From: Bemisia tabaci
Lineage: Eukaryota; Arthropoda; Insecta; Hemiptera; Aleyrodidae
Direction of reading: 5' to 3'
NCBI RefSeq assembly: GCF_918797505.1
Contig: NC_092800.1
Coordinates: 22,769,577 to 22,833,576, forward strand
DNA length: 64,000 nt
Positions 33,401-39,765 of the stretch are shown here, piece by piece. The position numbers were made by a program, and so were the translations under genes. The notes below the pieces were generated by a model. That model was not told where the DNA came from. It saw only the letters and a program-made list of their open reading frames with translations, and made no database searches. Every line of letters begins with the position of its first letter. Within the stretch, counting starts at the first letter, position 1.

Positions 33401-33826
33401 CTTAAGATGACAAAATGCGTTTGAATCAAATGTTTTTATTAATAGAGCTGCCCGAGAACTAAAAATTTCTAATCGAGTTAAGCTGAGTCCCAATTATTCT
33501 ACGTGAGTTAAACGTTAGGTAAAAGCAAGTACTCAAATGAATGACCTAAGTTTTTATAAGCTGAGAACTCTGTAATGAAACGAGGCTGTGCAGATAAACC
33601 GAATTTAAACTAGAAGACTAACAAGATCAGCTGTATCGAAAAAATCAATAAAATTAATATAGAAAGAATCATTTGAATGGTGGCTTAATTTGTCTGTTAA
33701 TTTTTCTCCGCAGTTGTTCCTGACGCATTGAGGAATCTTTGCACATCCACAGATGCATTAACCGAACCTAGTAGGTTACCTGAGCAAGCACGAGCTGCTG
33801 TGAACAAACGATGCAGTAAAAACTGA
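5812..33826 (+). CDS. Mondo: Mondo (MLXIP/MLXIPL, ChREBP family) bHLH-Zip glucose-sensing transcription factor
   Basis: Seventeen coding exons: 5824(or 5812)-6101, 10494-10600, 15637-15710, 17499-17621, 18968-18994 (3' end uncertain), 19302-19446, 19905-19997, 21586-22532, 23368-23500, 24298-24547, 27198-27465, 28181-28339, 29897-30013, 30521-30648, 32038-32161, 32908-33037, 33714-33826. All phases join, giving about 1071 residues from ATG 5824, which has the better start context (AAAAATGG). Visible in order: Mondo conserved regions (IHSGHF, TDLFQCMSLAYR, SPKWNRFKGIKLRWKEKIRLN in two exons, LEGKYWKRK), the FIQPSLVQLQPNLDDFMDT segment, glutamine runs (residues 412-436 and 439-451), a bHLH basic region HINAEQKRR (875-883), a leucine zipper, and a C-terminal dimerisation/cytoplasmic-retention domain. 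Family knowledge: Mondo pairs with Mlx (Bigmax in flies), is held in the cytoplasm when sugar is low, and activates carbohydrate-response-element genes for glycolysis and lipogenesis. Confidence 0.96.
5824..6101 (+). CDS. Mondo: Mondo coding exon 1 (MCR1, MCR2)
   Basis: Starts MEVHRQRYY; donor CCG|GTATGT at 6102. It carries IHSGHFMISDFE (Mondo conserved region 1) and TSLTDLFQCMSLAYR (region 2), which form part of the low-glucose inhibitory domain and the nuclear export signal in vertebrate relatives. It ends two bases into an arginine codon. Confidence 0.95.
6102..10493 (+). other. Mondo intron 1 (4.4 kb)
   Basis: No gene seen. Fragments of dispersed repeat family B lie at 6865-6930 and 7604-7660. 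A locally GC-richer stretch with repeated GTTCCAGTG / CATTCCATGCGTTCCA motifs lies at about 10080-10230; it resembles the sub-terminal repeats of a transposon end but no partner end was found. Open frames of 60-107 codons here (for example 9522-9749 and 9848-10171) match nothing I recognise. Confidence 0.5.
10494..10600 (+). CDS. Mondo: Mondo coding exon 2 (MCR3)
   Basis: Acceptor TTGTTCCAG ends at 10493 and donor GTAAGT begins at 10601. It encodes QKLTSPKWNRFKGIKLRW followed by KEKIRLNNVIWRCWHMQ, the most conserved Mondo region, which binds 14-3-3 proteins in mammalian relatives. It ends one base into a codon. Confidence 0.96.
12779..12870 (+). repeat. 50-bp direct tandem duplication
   Basis: ACTCAGAGGTTAAAGATACA with its downstream ATTTTAGGGG..AAAAGGTGAA occurs twice with a period of 50 bp (TCAGAGGTTA at 12781 and 12831), differing by about one base. 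A simple recent duplication. Confidence 0.85.
13115..13555 (+). other. Unrecognised 146-codon open frame in Mondo intron 2
   Basis: Longest intronic open frame outside the transposase. The product would be basic, with several cysteines near the end (KLCKICNQIWAH, LNCIHCKRI). I recognise no domain. It ends three bases before the palindromic element at 13558, so it may be part of a degraded mobile element or chance. Low confidence that it is a gene. Confidence 0.15.
13558..13701 (+). repeat. 144-bp nearly perfect palindromic element
   Basis: Left arm starts CTGCGGGGCGATTATTG and runs to GACTAAGC; after a 4-base loop CATT (13628-13631) the right arm GCTTAGTC...CAATAATCGCCCCGCAG is its reverse complement with only a couple of mismatches over about 70 bp. 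This is a foldback/MITE structure. TGTAG at 13551-13555 and 13703-13707 may be a target-site duplication. Confidence 0.85.
15637..15710 (+). CDS. Mondo: Mondo coding exon 3
   Basis: Acceptor TTGTTTTAG ends at 15636; donor GTATGT at 15711. It encodes ITKKNSLVCQFASPLDVDTH and NKPE, the continuation of region 3 equivalent to the KRKSPVCGF-like segment of vertebrate proteins. It ends in phase 0. Confidence 0.93.
15711..17498 (+). other. Mondo intron 3
   Basis: No gene. A fragment of dispersed repeat family B (AAGTATGACAAGAAGTCTAC at 16113) is present. Open frames at 16338-16568 and 16817-17122 match nothing I recognise. Confidence 0.45.
17499..17621 (+). CDS. Mondo: Mondo coding exon 4 (MCR4)
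   Basis: Acceptor TTTTTACAG ends at 17498; donor GTATGT at 17622. It encodes 41 residues, AVVLEGKYWKRKLNAVTAEY and then KKWRMFF, matching the VLEGNYWKRR..YHKWR region of MondoA/ChREBP. Phase 0 at both ends. Confidence 0.96.
17622..18967 (+). other. Mondo intron 4
   Basis: No gene. An AT dinucleotide run sits at about 18341-18361. Confidence 0.5.
18968..18994 (+). CDS. Mondo: Mondo coding exon 5 (micro-exon, 3' boundary uncertain)
   Basis: A good acceptor (TTGTCTTCGTAG) ends at 18967, and the frame continues as KLLSELNTM. The open frame runs on to a TGA at 19112-19114, so the exon must end earlier and in phase 0 to join exon 6. Candidates: 18994, immediately before ATATCCTTGG, a near-perfect U12-type AT donor; or 19012, before GTGAAC, an ordinary but weak donor that adds ISLVHE. 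The 27-nt version gives the better length match to vertebrate MondoA between KDED-like and DTLFS segments. Confidence 0.55.
19302..19446 (+). CDS. Mondo: Mondo coding exon 6
   Basis: Acceptor AAAATATAG ends at 19301; donor GTAAGT at 19447. It encodes LAEAIEWKTHSFDNG and then SDTLFSSLSANQPFAFPDTREI, matching the SDTLFS..HQP..WPNPREIA block of MondoA. It ends one base into a codon. Confidence 0.95.
19905..19997 (+). CDS. Mondo: Mondo coding exon 7 (MCR5 / glucose-response element)
   Basis: Acceptor AATCACAG ends at 19904; donor GTATAG at 19998. It encodes NLADFIQPSLVQLQPNLDD and FMDTLDPP, the conserved NADMIQP.L.PLQPNLD motif that closes the glucose-sensing module in vertebrate family members. 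Confidence 0.96.
19998..21585 (+). other. Mondo intron 7
   Basis: Filled for more than a third of its length by the family A inverted-repeat element at 20847-21440. No other feature seen. Confidence 0.5.
20847..21440 (+). repeat. ~600-bp terminal-inverted-repeat element, family A, copy 2
   Basis: Left end ATTGAATGGGTCTGATGCAA followed by GAGATCTAGCCAACTGAA; the right end TTCAGTTGGCTGTATCTC then TTGCATGCAACAGACCCATTCAAT is its reverse complement over about 42 bp. The interior shares GGTGACTGAGAAGAACTGCC with copy 1. It is the best-preserved copy in the window and has no transposase. Confidence 0.8.
21586..22532 (+). CDS. Mondo: Mondo coding exon 8 (glutamine-rich transactivation region)
   Basis: Acceptor TTGTTTCAG ends at 21585; donor GTATGT at 22533. 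This 947-nt exon opens DFFYSKLPPVPEE and then becomes rich in Q, H, S and Y. CAG/CAA runs give 25 glutamines (21972-22046), Pro-Thr, and 13 more (22053-22091). Both CAA and CAG are used, which slows repeat expansion. Low-complexity Q-rich regions are common in activation domains. Confidence 0.95.
21972..22091 (+). repeat. CAG/CAA microsatellite coding for polyglutamine
   Basis: Mixed CAG and CAA codons, 25 then 13, separated by CCAACA (Pro-Thr). The opposite strand shows an open frame of alanine and valine runs, which is only the mirror of this repeat. Confidence 0.95.
23368..23500 (+). CDS. Mondo: Mondo coding exon 9
   Basis: Acceptor CAATTTCAG ends at 23367; donor GTAAGT at 23501. It encodes LKHRVRSRNNPGALSSGRK, then SPSALLTQLLTS. 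The LTQLLT motif is shared with vertebrate ChREBP and MondoA, supporting orthology in an otherwise diverged region. Confidence 0.92.
24298..24547 (+). CDS. Mondo: Mondo coding exon 10
   Basis: Acceptor CATCCTCAG ends at 24297; donor GTATTC at 24548. A proline/serine-rich segment including FGFDSQVPFAYPPSHLPPV and KRSRTPDH. Not conserved enough to assign a role; the frame and both junction phases fit exons 9 and 11. Confidence 0.88.
25168..26529 (+). pseudogene. hAT transposase C-terminal part, 5'-truncated, with one intron
   Basis: Two exons, about 25168-25585 and 26228-26529, join through a good GTAAGT donor and a TATTTCAG acceptor to restore one frame (G|AT giving Asp). The first part holds LLRAMKVRFPDYNSDLLNN and AMFFNPFFK, resembling the end of the hAT catalytic region. 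The second holds EIEAYL, DPMEWWRCNSGKFPSLASVA, then SVSSERVCSTAGNTVSIRR, the conserved hAT dimerisation domain, ending at TAA 26527-26529. The N-terminal BED finger and the first catalytic residues are absent, so it cannot be an active transposase as seen. The intact reading frame through the dimerisation domain suggests a fairly young copy or one kept open by chance. Confidence 0.85.
26805..26935 (+). mobile_element. hAT right terminal region with GCTCGAGCTCGG sub-terminal repeats
   Basis: GCTCGAGCTCG-type repeats recur four or more times, ending AATCAGGCTCGCACAGCCCTA. Read from the outside, this is TAGGGCTGTGCGAGCC, a typical hAT-type terminal repeat. The 8 bases after it are GTAAAAAC; I did not find this sequence at a left boundary. 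Confidence 0.75.
27198..27465 (+). CDS. Mondo: Mondo coding exon 11
   Basis: Acceptor TGCTTTCAG ends at 27197; donor GTACGA at 27466. It encodes ESSLYSLTNKSTESQ and later GRRFSTNENPYARRDKSQ and GLPHQSTSLNSM. A serine-rich linker without a known domain; phases agree with neighbouring exons. Confidence 0.88.
27545..27715 (+). repeat. ~165-bp inverted-repeat element, family C, copy 1
   Basis: GTCAACTAAGTTTATGCACT with GACTCCGACAGAAGAT on the left and ATCTTCTGTCGCAGACTAAA with GTGTGTAAACTTATTTGAC on the right are reverse complements. A related copy is at 52885-53035. Confidence 0.7.
28181..28339 (+). CDS. Mondo: Mondo coding exon 12
   Basis: Acceptor TGTTTCAAG ends at 28180; donor GTAATC at 28340. 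A 53-residue Ser/Pro-rich segment (SPKYPDSPGTSESLSLSPLN, then PSRAPVSPPSKP) preceding the DNA-binding domain. Several SP pairs could be phosphorylation sites; that is inference. Confidence 0.9.
28340..29896 (+). other. Mondo intron 12 with inverted repeats
   Basis: An imperfect inverted repeat joins 28698-28760 (CAGGATTGGATTTTAAAAGCC) with 28965-29045 (GGATTTGAAAAGTCAATCCTG). A family D element lies at 29403-29650. No gene seen. Confidence 0.5.
29403..29650 (+). repeat. ~250-bp inverted-repeat element, family D, copy 1
   Basis: Bounded by GGTTACCACAG and CTGTGGCAACC. The interior repeats GTCAGGGAA / CAGGGAATTTTACCAAAGTG. It is related throughout to 34978-35213; the AACAGGAAATTTGACG region at the extreme left of the window (about 45-125) looks like a further diverged fragment. 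Confidence 0.7.
29897..30013 (+). CDS. Mondo: Mondo coding exon 13 (basic region and helix 1)
   Basis: Acceptor CTGTTGCAG ends at 29896; donor GTAAGC at 30014. It encodes EHRRVCHINAEQKRRCNIKN and GFDTLHSLIPHLN. His, Glu and Arg of H-x3-EQKRR are the residues that contact the CACGTG E-box half sites in bHLH-Zip factors, so DNA binding should be intact. Confidence 0.97.
30378..30434 (+). repeat. poly-T tract, about 57 bases
   Basis: A long uninterrupted T run inside Mondo intron 13, which is only about 0.5 kb long. Its length is unlikely to be exact in an assembled sequence. Confidence 0.9.
30521..30648 (+). CDS. Mondo: Mondo coding exon 14 (helix 2 and leucine zipper)
   Basis: Acceptor TAAAAACAG ends at 30520; donor GTAAAT at 30649. 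It encodes MSKAAMLQKGADYIRQLRAE and then an amphipathic stretch with LRQQVESLNSAI. The LQK.ADYI motif ends helix 2; the zipper mediates pairing with Mlx. Confidence 0.96.
30649..32037 (+). other. Mondo intron 14
   Basis: No gene. Around 31590-31635 a fragment of the AACGCCGTATGAGCATT element (family J, see 63003-63256) occurs in diverged form (AACGCCATATGAACATTTGA). Confidence 0.45.
32038..32161 (+). CDS. Mondo: Mondo coding exon 15 (start of C-terminal DCD domain)
   Basis: Acceptor TTTAATAG ends at 32037. It encodes NCQSLLPATGAPISRH, then MKEMFDDYVRRRTQEDWKFW, the highly conserved opening of the Mondo/Mlx dimerisation and cytoplasmic-localisation domain. The exon ends with ctg|GTATCCTTTT, a U12-type donor. 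Confidence 0.97.
32162..32907 (+). other. U12-type (minor spliceosome) intron in Mondo
   Basis: The donor GTATCCTTTT at 32162 matches the U12 consensus RTATCCTTT exactly. TTCCTTAAC at 32882-32890 is the exact U12 branch-site consensus, with its adenosines 17-19 bases from the CAG acceptor ending at 32907. There is no polypyrimidine tract of the usual kind beyond this. The splice is phase 0 and joins WKFWL to LSLICEPLL, aligning without gaps to vertebrate relatives. A family B inverted-repeat element (32575-32835) sits inside the intron. Confidence 0.9.
32575..32835 (+). repeat. ~260-bp inverted-repeat element, family B, copy in U12 intron
   Basis: Left end GACGTATCTCCATCACGG with TGTTTCAAAATGCC; right end AAGTATGACAGGAGGTCTGT, GTTGCAATGGAAAAACGTAA and GCCATCAATATG. 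The TATTTTATTTTTGAGGAG interior is shared with the copy near 56085. Confidence 0.65.
32908..33037 (+). CDS. Mondo: Mondo coding exon 16 (DCD domain)
   Basis: It encodes LSLICEPLLTSFNTVVSTAS, then ELCRTTLQWIEQHCSLVHLR, matching the PLFESF..MVSTAS..TL..LAWLDQ.CSL..LRP block of ChREBP and MondoA. Ordinary donor GTGAGT at 33038. Confidence 0.97.
33714..33826 (+). CDS. Mondo: Mondo last coding exon
   Basis: Acceptor TCTCCGCAG ends at 33713. It encodes VPDALRNLCTSTDALTEPSR then LPEQARAAVNKR and stops at TGA 33824-33826. The LGTSTSILTDP..PEQA motif of family members is clearly recognisable. Confidence 0.97.
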
Positions 33827-33951
33827 CGATATACCTGATCTCCGTCCGGAAATTTCCTGATCAAGTCTCTCTTTAATTGGGTATTTGTTATTTATTATTT
33901 ACCCTACATTTTTTTTCTACAGCTTCACTCAATGTAAGTGTCTGGCTGGCC

Positions 33952-33957
33952 AATAAA
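33952..33957 (+). terminator. Candidate Mondo poly(A) signal
   Basis: AATAAA about 125 nt after the Mondo stop codon, the first canonical signal downstream. Further signals occur in the AT-rich sequence beyond, so a longer 3' UTR is possible. Confidence 0.4.
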
Positions 33958-36900
33958 TTGATTGCCTTCATTCGAAATGTAAAATTTCTTATTTTTCTGC
34001 CTTCAGAATTTCAGTACGAAATTTTACGATTGTTACTCCTCCCTAAAGTATGTAATTTTTTTTATTTTCTCTGTTGAGCATAGGTTGTTTTTTGCACAAA
34101 CCTGACGACTCTTGTTTTTTCATAATGTCAAAAGTTTTATTCAATTGTATAAACTCTATTTTTTTCTATTTATCAAAGATTCATCGAAGCTCAATTTTGA
34201 AGTTTTGTTTTCAATAGTGTTATTTTGTTTTATACGCAGCATGTACCTTGTTTTATTTGCAGGTCTCTGTTTATTTACTGTTCTGTTAATGAAGATTCTG
34301 TAATCGTTAAAAAGAATCATGAAATCATTTTTTAATTAATGTTGGCTTTGAGTGCACCGAATCTTATTTTATTAGTATCAAATATGTGCTGTTAATATCC
34401 CTCAAGTTACCTGGTTTGCTAAAGATAGTGGTAGGGAAAGTCTTGTTTCTGTTCGGAGTTTATTTTAAGTGATAGATAACTCTAAAATTTTAGATTTTTT
34501 TCAGTCAATTTATGTTTTTTGTTGCTGCTCTAGTATGTTTCAATGTGTGATAATGTTACTCGCCACTTTCTTTTATCATATTCTCATACATTTACCACTT
34601 TACGGCGCATGTACTCCCATTGTGCTGAAAAGCCCAGTTGTCTGTTGTTATAATTTACATCTCAAAAATTAATATGGAATAATTATAAAGAAAATTCACT
34701 TATAGCAAACACAATGCTTGATGAGAGACGTAGGCCGTTTTTGCTTTCTTGGATCACAGAAAGTCCAGAAAAGATCTTCATAAGAAATGTCATCGGCAGT
34801 TGACATTTTATTAGACTAATGTTCCAGTGAAATCATTTTAGAAAGGGATTTTCTAGCCGAGAGATGCAGAAAGTTCTTTGTCCTCACATCTTTTTCTCTC
34901 ATGCTTCACAATTTTTGTTTTATAAAAAAGCGCACTTAATTACTTTCTTTTCACAAAAGAGCTCATTAATCATTTCAGGGTTGCCACAAGTAGGAAAAAC
35001 CGAAAAATGTCCAGGAATTTTTAAAAGTTAGGGAAAACTTGAAAGTTACCTTTATTTGCTTTCTAGAATGGGTTTCACATTTCAAACAACAAATTTTGCC
35101 TGCAAACCATTTGAAATCGTGTCTTTTTAACCATTTGGTATGACTTCAGTTGCCAAGAAATTTTACCAAACTGTGTCAGGGAAATTTATTTTCTGAATTC
35201 TATGGCAACCTGGACATTTTCTCTTCCAAAATGAAATGCGCTCAGCAGTTTCCTTCTAAAAAATTACCACGTTTGTGCCTTCTGCGTTTACATTATACTT
35301 TTCCCCCTTTTCAGGCGCCTTATCACTTTTTCTCCCGTTAGAGGCACCTTCTCATCTCTGAGGCGACCGGTGGGTTGAGCACTTTCTGCACCCTTGCTTC
35401 AGCCCTCTTTACCAAACATTCATTCATTTTCTCTGAAATGACTCATTTACTCTCTTCAGTGTTTTAAACGTACAGAATATTTGAGCCCAATAGCTTCCTG
35501 TGGCCGTAGGGTTTTTATCTTCTATTCTCTTCTTCTTTCTTTCTCTCTTTTTCCTCTGTGAGCCACATTTTTAGATCAAGCGCTCAGTTGACACAAATAC
35601 CCGACCAATATAATTTAAAACATTTTTATGACTAATCATGTTCATATTTGCTATTTTTCATTATTCACTCATTTTGTGTAAGTAACATTGCTAATTTTAT
35701 CAAGAGCAAGGAAGCTGAATCACGTTTAAAGTACTCTAGTGCTTTAAAGTATCTCATTGCAAATAAATTTCTCAAGTTGAAATGAAACTTATCAGTGATC
35801 GCACATCAAGAAGGAGAAAGTGGAAAAATCCAGTCTCGAATTCAAATTTTCTTGATCTCTCATTTGTAAATAACCTTTTATTAGGATTCTTTTTTAATTT
35901 GTTGTTGTTGTTGTTTTATTTAATTGTTTGTTAGTCTTCATGACTTTGATCCAAGCTGAACACATATGTCTCAGTTTATGATGCTCAATTTCATCCGGAT
36001 AGGAAGCACCTGTAAATATGAACTAATTACGTACAGTAATTTATTACCAAGACGCAGCTAATGCTATTGTACCAATAGTTTTGCGACTAATTGTGAAACA
36101 TATATTTCTTTTTTACGCATGAACTGTGTTTGATGTGCGTAAAAAAATATCTGGCTGGATCTGCAAAGGGATACTTTATTTTCCAGGAGAAAATTTTTGG
36201 TAACCCCTTGCAAATGTATAAGAGGAAAAAATCCTGACATGCTAGCTCAAGTTTGACCCTTAAATCTTTATAATTGAAGGGAACATCAGTACTGAAGTTC
36301 AAAGACAAAAAATTTTAGGTTTTGGAAAAACAAGGTATAAGTGTTTCCAAAAAGTTACGGAAAATTTTCTCTTCGGAGATCAGGTCACTTTTCACAGGTC
36401 CAGTCACACATAAAAACACATCATTTTGCTCATTTTATAAATTTAAACCATAAAATTATATAATTAAACGTGGAATTCATTTTTAAATGTATATTTCTGG
36501 TCAGCCATTCTGTCGTTTTGGGGAAAAAAGCTGTATGAGCATTTGGACATTGCCAGATTTATGCTAATGGGAACAAAATTTGCATATGTGCCTGTATATT
36601 TTTTTTAAAACTTTCAAGAGAACTTCATTCACAATTTAATTTACCATAACTGAAAATGTTGAAGATAAATATTCATAACTACAGTAGAAATTGGATATTA
36701 AAGCATCGCTTCAAATGACACATTAGTCATAACAACAGGATCCGGTCAGTCCTGCGACTAAAAACCCAATGATTTTATGTATTTATGCATGAGTTATAAT
36801 GGCGATCAGCTGGAATGACCAAATGAGGCCGATTCCTAGGAGATTGTTTCATCCTATTTCTACTGTTTTCTCGAAAATAACTCTTTTGACAACTTTCAAA

Positions 36901-38440
36901 TGCACCATATTTTGCTATTTGGAACTACAATTCCCAGCTCAGTTCAGATACAACTTATGTGCTGTAGGTTTTCCTATGCACATAAGTGCTTTTACAAAGG
37001 AGCCAGAAATTTTATTTTGTAATTGCACAAGTAGTTCAAATGCTCATACAGTGTTCTGCCTTGCGGCAGCATAATTTCTCTATCCCCCCTTTTTCTTGCC
37101 TAATGCTTTTACGAAGGCATGTAGCTATTGCAAGTAAATACGCGTTTCTTTTTCGTGCTAGCTACTGAAGAAAATTAATTTCATACTCATAACTCAGAGC
37201 TCATGTGATGTCAAACTTTTGACTAAAAAGTTGACAACTGATGAGCTGCTTCCTGTGAAGTCAATGATTCAAGCATTGTTCACACATCTGATAAGTCAAG
37301 GGAATTTCCTCAGGTTGCTATTCTAACAGTCATCGACATATTTGTCCATGATCAACGAGCAAACAATCGTTGGATGAGTTAAATGAGGATTTTTTTTTTT
37401 TTTGTGTGTGTGTATTGAAATTTCTGTTTCATTTCTTGCCATTATTTCCATTGAATTTTTTTCAAATAACTGAAGTTTTACGGTTTTACACCTGCGTAGC
37501 AACTATTGACAGAAAGTGAAAGCTAAAAATTATTTTTGTTTTGTTTTAGAATTAAGCCATAACTACCTCTGTTTTGTAATTTATAACAAAAATAATGAAC
37601 AACTAGTGCCTTGAATGTTCGCTTTATGGAAAAACCTTGAAAAATATCGATGAGCAGCCGCTCAGTAATGAAAGCTCTTGCAGAATTGAGCTTTTAATGC
37701 TGCTTATAAGAAAAATATCAATTTTTTAATTGCCATAAGCATGTTTGTGAAAGCTTTATTATTAATTATTGTCTTCCATTAATGGCAGTGAGAAAAATAA
37801 TGTGAAAGTTATTCCAGATTTTTAATGAGTAAGTCGGTCTGACAATGAACATCCCCTTAATGCTTGCTAGCATACATATGCATATCTTATACAGTGTACG
37901 GAGAAAGGAGTATGCATTGAAGAATAATTATTACAATGGCAGCACCGAGGTGAATCTTCAGTCATCTTTGGGTGTAAAAAAGTATCAAAATATAGAATTC
38001 ATATGTTAAAATACTGGTTTTACTGCAGATTTTTGGAAAAAAGTAGATCCATGAATAAGGAAGTCGTAACTTTTCCTTGAATCTCTTAGAAATCTTGTCA
38101 AAAAACCTCTTGCAAAGCCAATATTATCATCCTCTGGAATTTACTATTCTATTTGATAAAATCAAGTGCCATAATAATTTGTTTAGTATAGTTCCGGTTT
38201 TATGCAGGGTATTTTCAATATTTTTTTGTGGAAAATACGCCTCCAACTGTAGAGAATCTATTCCCCCCCCCCCCTTCTTTTCAGGAATAAGATAGGAAAC
38301 CGGGTGGATTTCTGTAGATTTTCATTTTGCTGTCGCCGGATGATTTCGAGGCGGTAATCTACGGAATATGTCTAACTTATTTTTTTTTACACTTCGGTAG
38401 GTCTTGGCAATCTTAAAAAATTGTTAAATCTACTTTAAAT
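33958..38440 (+). other. Intergenic region without a recognisable gene
   Basis: About 4.5 kb of AT-rich sequence, possibly including extended Mondo 3' UTR. The family D element (34978-35213) and a diverged fragment of element family J (about 36525-36560) are the only structures seen. Open frames are below 95 codons and unconvincing. Confidence 0.5.
34978..35213 (+). repeat. ~240-bp inverted-repeat element, family D, copy 2
   Basis: Bounded by CAGGGTTGCCACAAG and ATTCTATGGCAACCTGG. It shares GAATGGGT, CATTTGGTATGACTT and CAAACTGTGTCAGGGAAAT-type segments with copy 1 at 29403-29650. Confidence 0.7.
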
Positions 38441-38461
38441 GCCGAAGCATACTTTCGGGAA

Positions 38462-39765
38462 TTTTTTTAATAGTGCAAATGTCAACTCCGGCTAATGTCG
38501 CCAGGCTAAATTCGAACACAAGAACTGTTCTGCTGACTTTTTGGCGGAGTCCTGCACAATTTTGATGCTTTATTTAAATTGTTGAATAGATGGGGTCTAC
38601 TGAAAAATTGTTAGAAAACTATTTAAAAGTCAGGGGAACGTGCACCATACATAGAAAGTTGTGTCGCTAGCTTTGGTGTCAACTCCGGCGGAGCTATTTT
38701 CGCGCATTCCGGAGCAAATAGCTGATAGTGCGCGCGCAGGGTAGCCATCGTGATGGTGTTTTTTCAAGAGTTGGAGGTCCCGGGCTATCGGAAACACTGC
38801 TTTGATAAACATAAGTAAACCTTTTCTGCATCAAATATTTGGATTTCTAAAAATGGTAATTTGAAACTGTCAACTCCATTTATGTTAAAATTTCATACTG
38901 GGGAAGTGGCGCCAGTGATATAATTCAGTATATGATGTACCTGCACGATCGAACCTCAAAACAATCGGTTTTGTTTGTATTCTGCATCGTGGACACTTTC
39001 TTTCCCGCGAAAAACACTCAAATGTCAACTCCGGCCGCGTCAACTCCGACCTTGTCAACTCCGGCCCAATGACGTTTAACGTTATTAAGCTGAACTTTAT
39101 TCGACATTCGTGTAATATTTTTGTTCAATTGTTTGTTCCAGTTCATTAGATTTCAGTCTTTAGTTAAATATTCGTTATTTTTTCAAAAAACTTTGTCTTA
39201 TAATTTCACCTATGTCAACTCCGGCCCAATGACGTTTAACATTGTAAAACATAGCTCTTATTTGACATTCGTGTAATATTTTTGTTCAATTGTTTGTCCC
39301 AGTTCATTAGAGTTCAGTCTTTAGTAAAATATTTGTTATTTTTTCAAATAACTTTCTTTTGTAATTTCATTTCTGTCAACTCCGACCTTATCGATTCCGG
39401 CCCAATGGCGTTTAACGTTGTAAAACTGAGCTTTATTTGACATTCGTGTAATATTTTTGCTCAATTGTTTGTTCCAGTTCATTAGATTTCAGTCTTTAGT
39501 TAAACATTCGTTATTTTTTCAAATAACTTTGTTTTGTAATTTCGTCTATGTCAACTCCGACCTTGTCGACTCCGGCCCAATGACGTTTAACGTTGTAAAA
39601 CTGAGCTTTATTTGACATTCGTGTAATATTTTTGTTCAATTGTTTGTTCCAGTTCATTAGATTTTAGTCTTTAGTTAAATATTCGTTATTTTTTCAAATA
39701 ACTTCGTTTTGTAATTTCATCTATGTCAACTCCGTACTACCTGTCAACTCCGGCCATCGGTGAAA
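38462..39765 (+). repeat. Higher-order repeat array built on GTCAACTCCGG
   Basis: GTCAACTCCGG/A recurs at least ten times. Between 39053 and 39765 four copies of a 160-178-bp unit are evident, each with GTCAACTCCGGCCCAATG (or GTCGACTCCGG variant), TGACGTTTAACGTT, TTCGTGTAATATTTTTG and AATTGTTTGTTCCAGTTC. Two unit copies have a doubled motif (GTCAACTCCGACCTTGTC then ACTCCGGCCC, 15-17 bp apart). Looser copies precede it (38480, 38680, 39023). No coding capacity. Confidence 0.85.

Noticed and set aside
36799..37074. 91-codon frame in the intergenic region
   Set aside because: No recognisable domain, no splice context and composition like the surrounding non-coding DNA.
38462..39765. CRISPR-like repeat array
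   Set aside because: Units of 160-178 bp drift in sequence, spacers are themselves repeated, and the setting is an animal genome.
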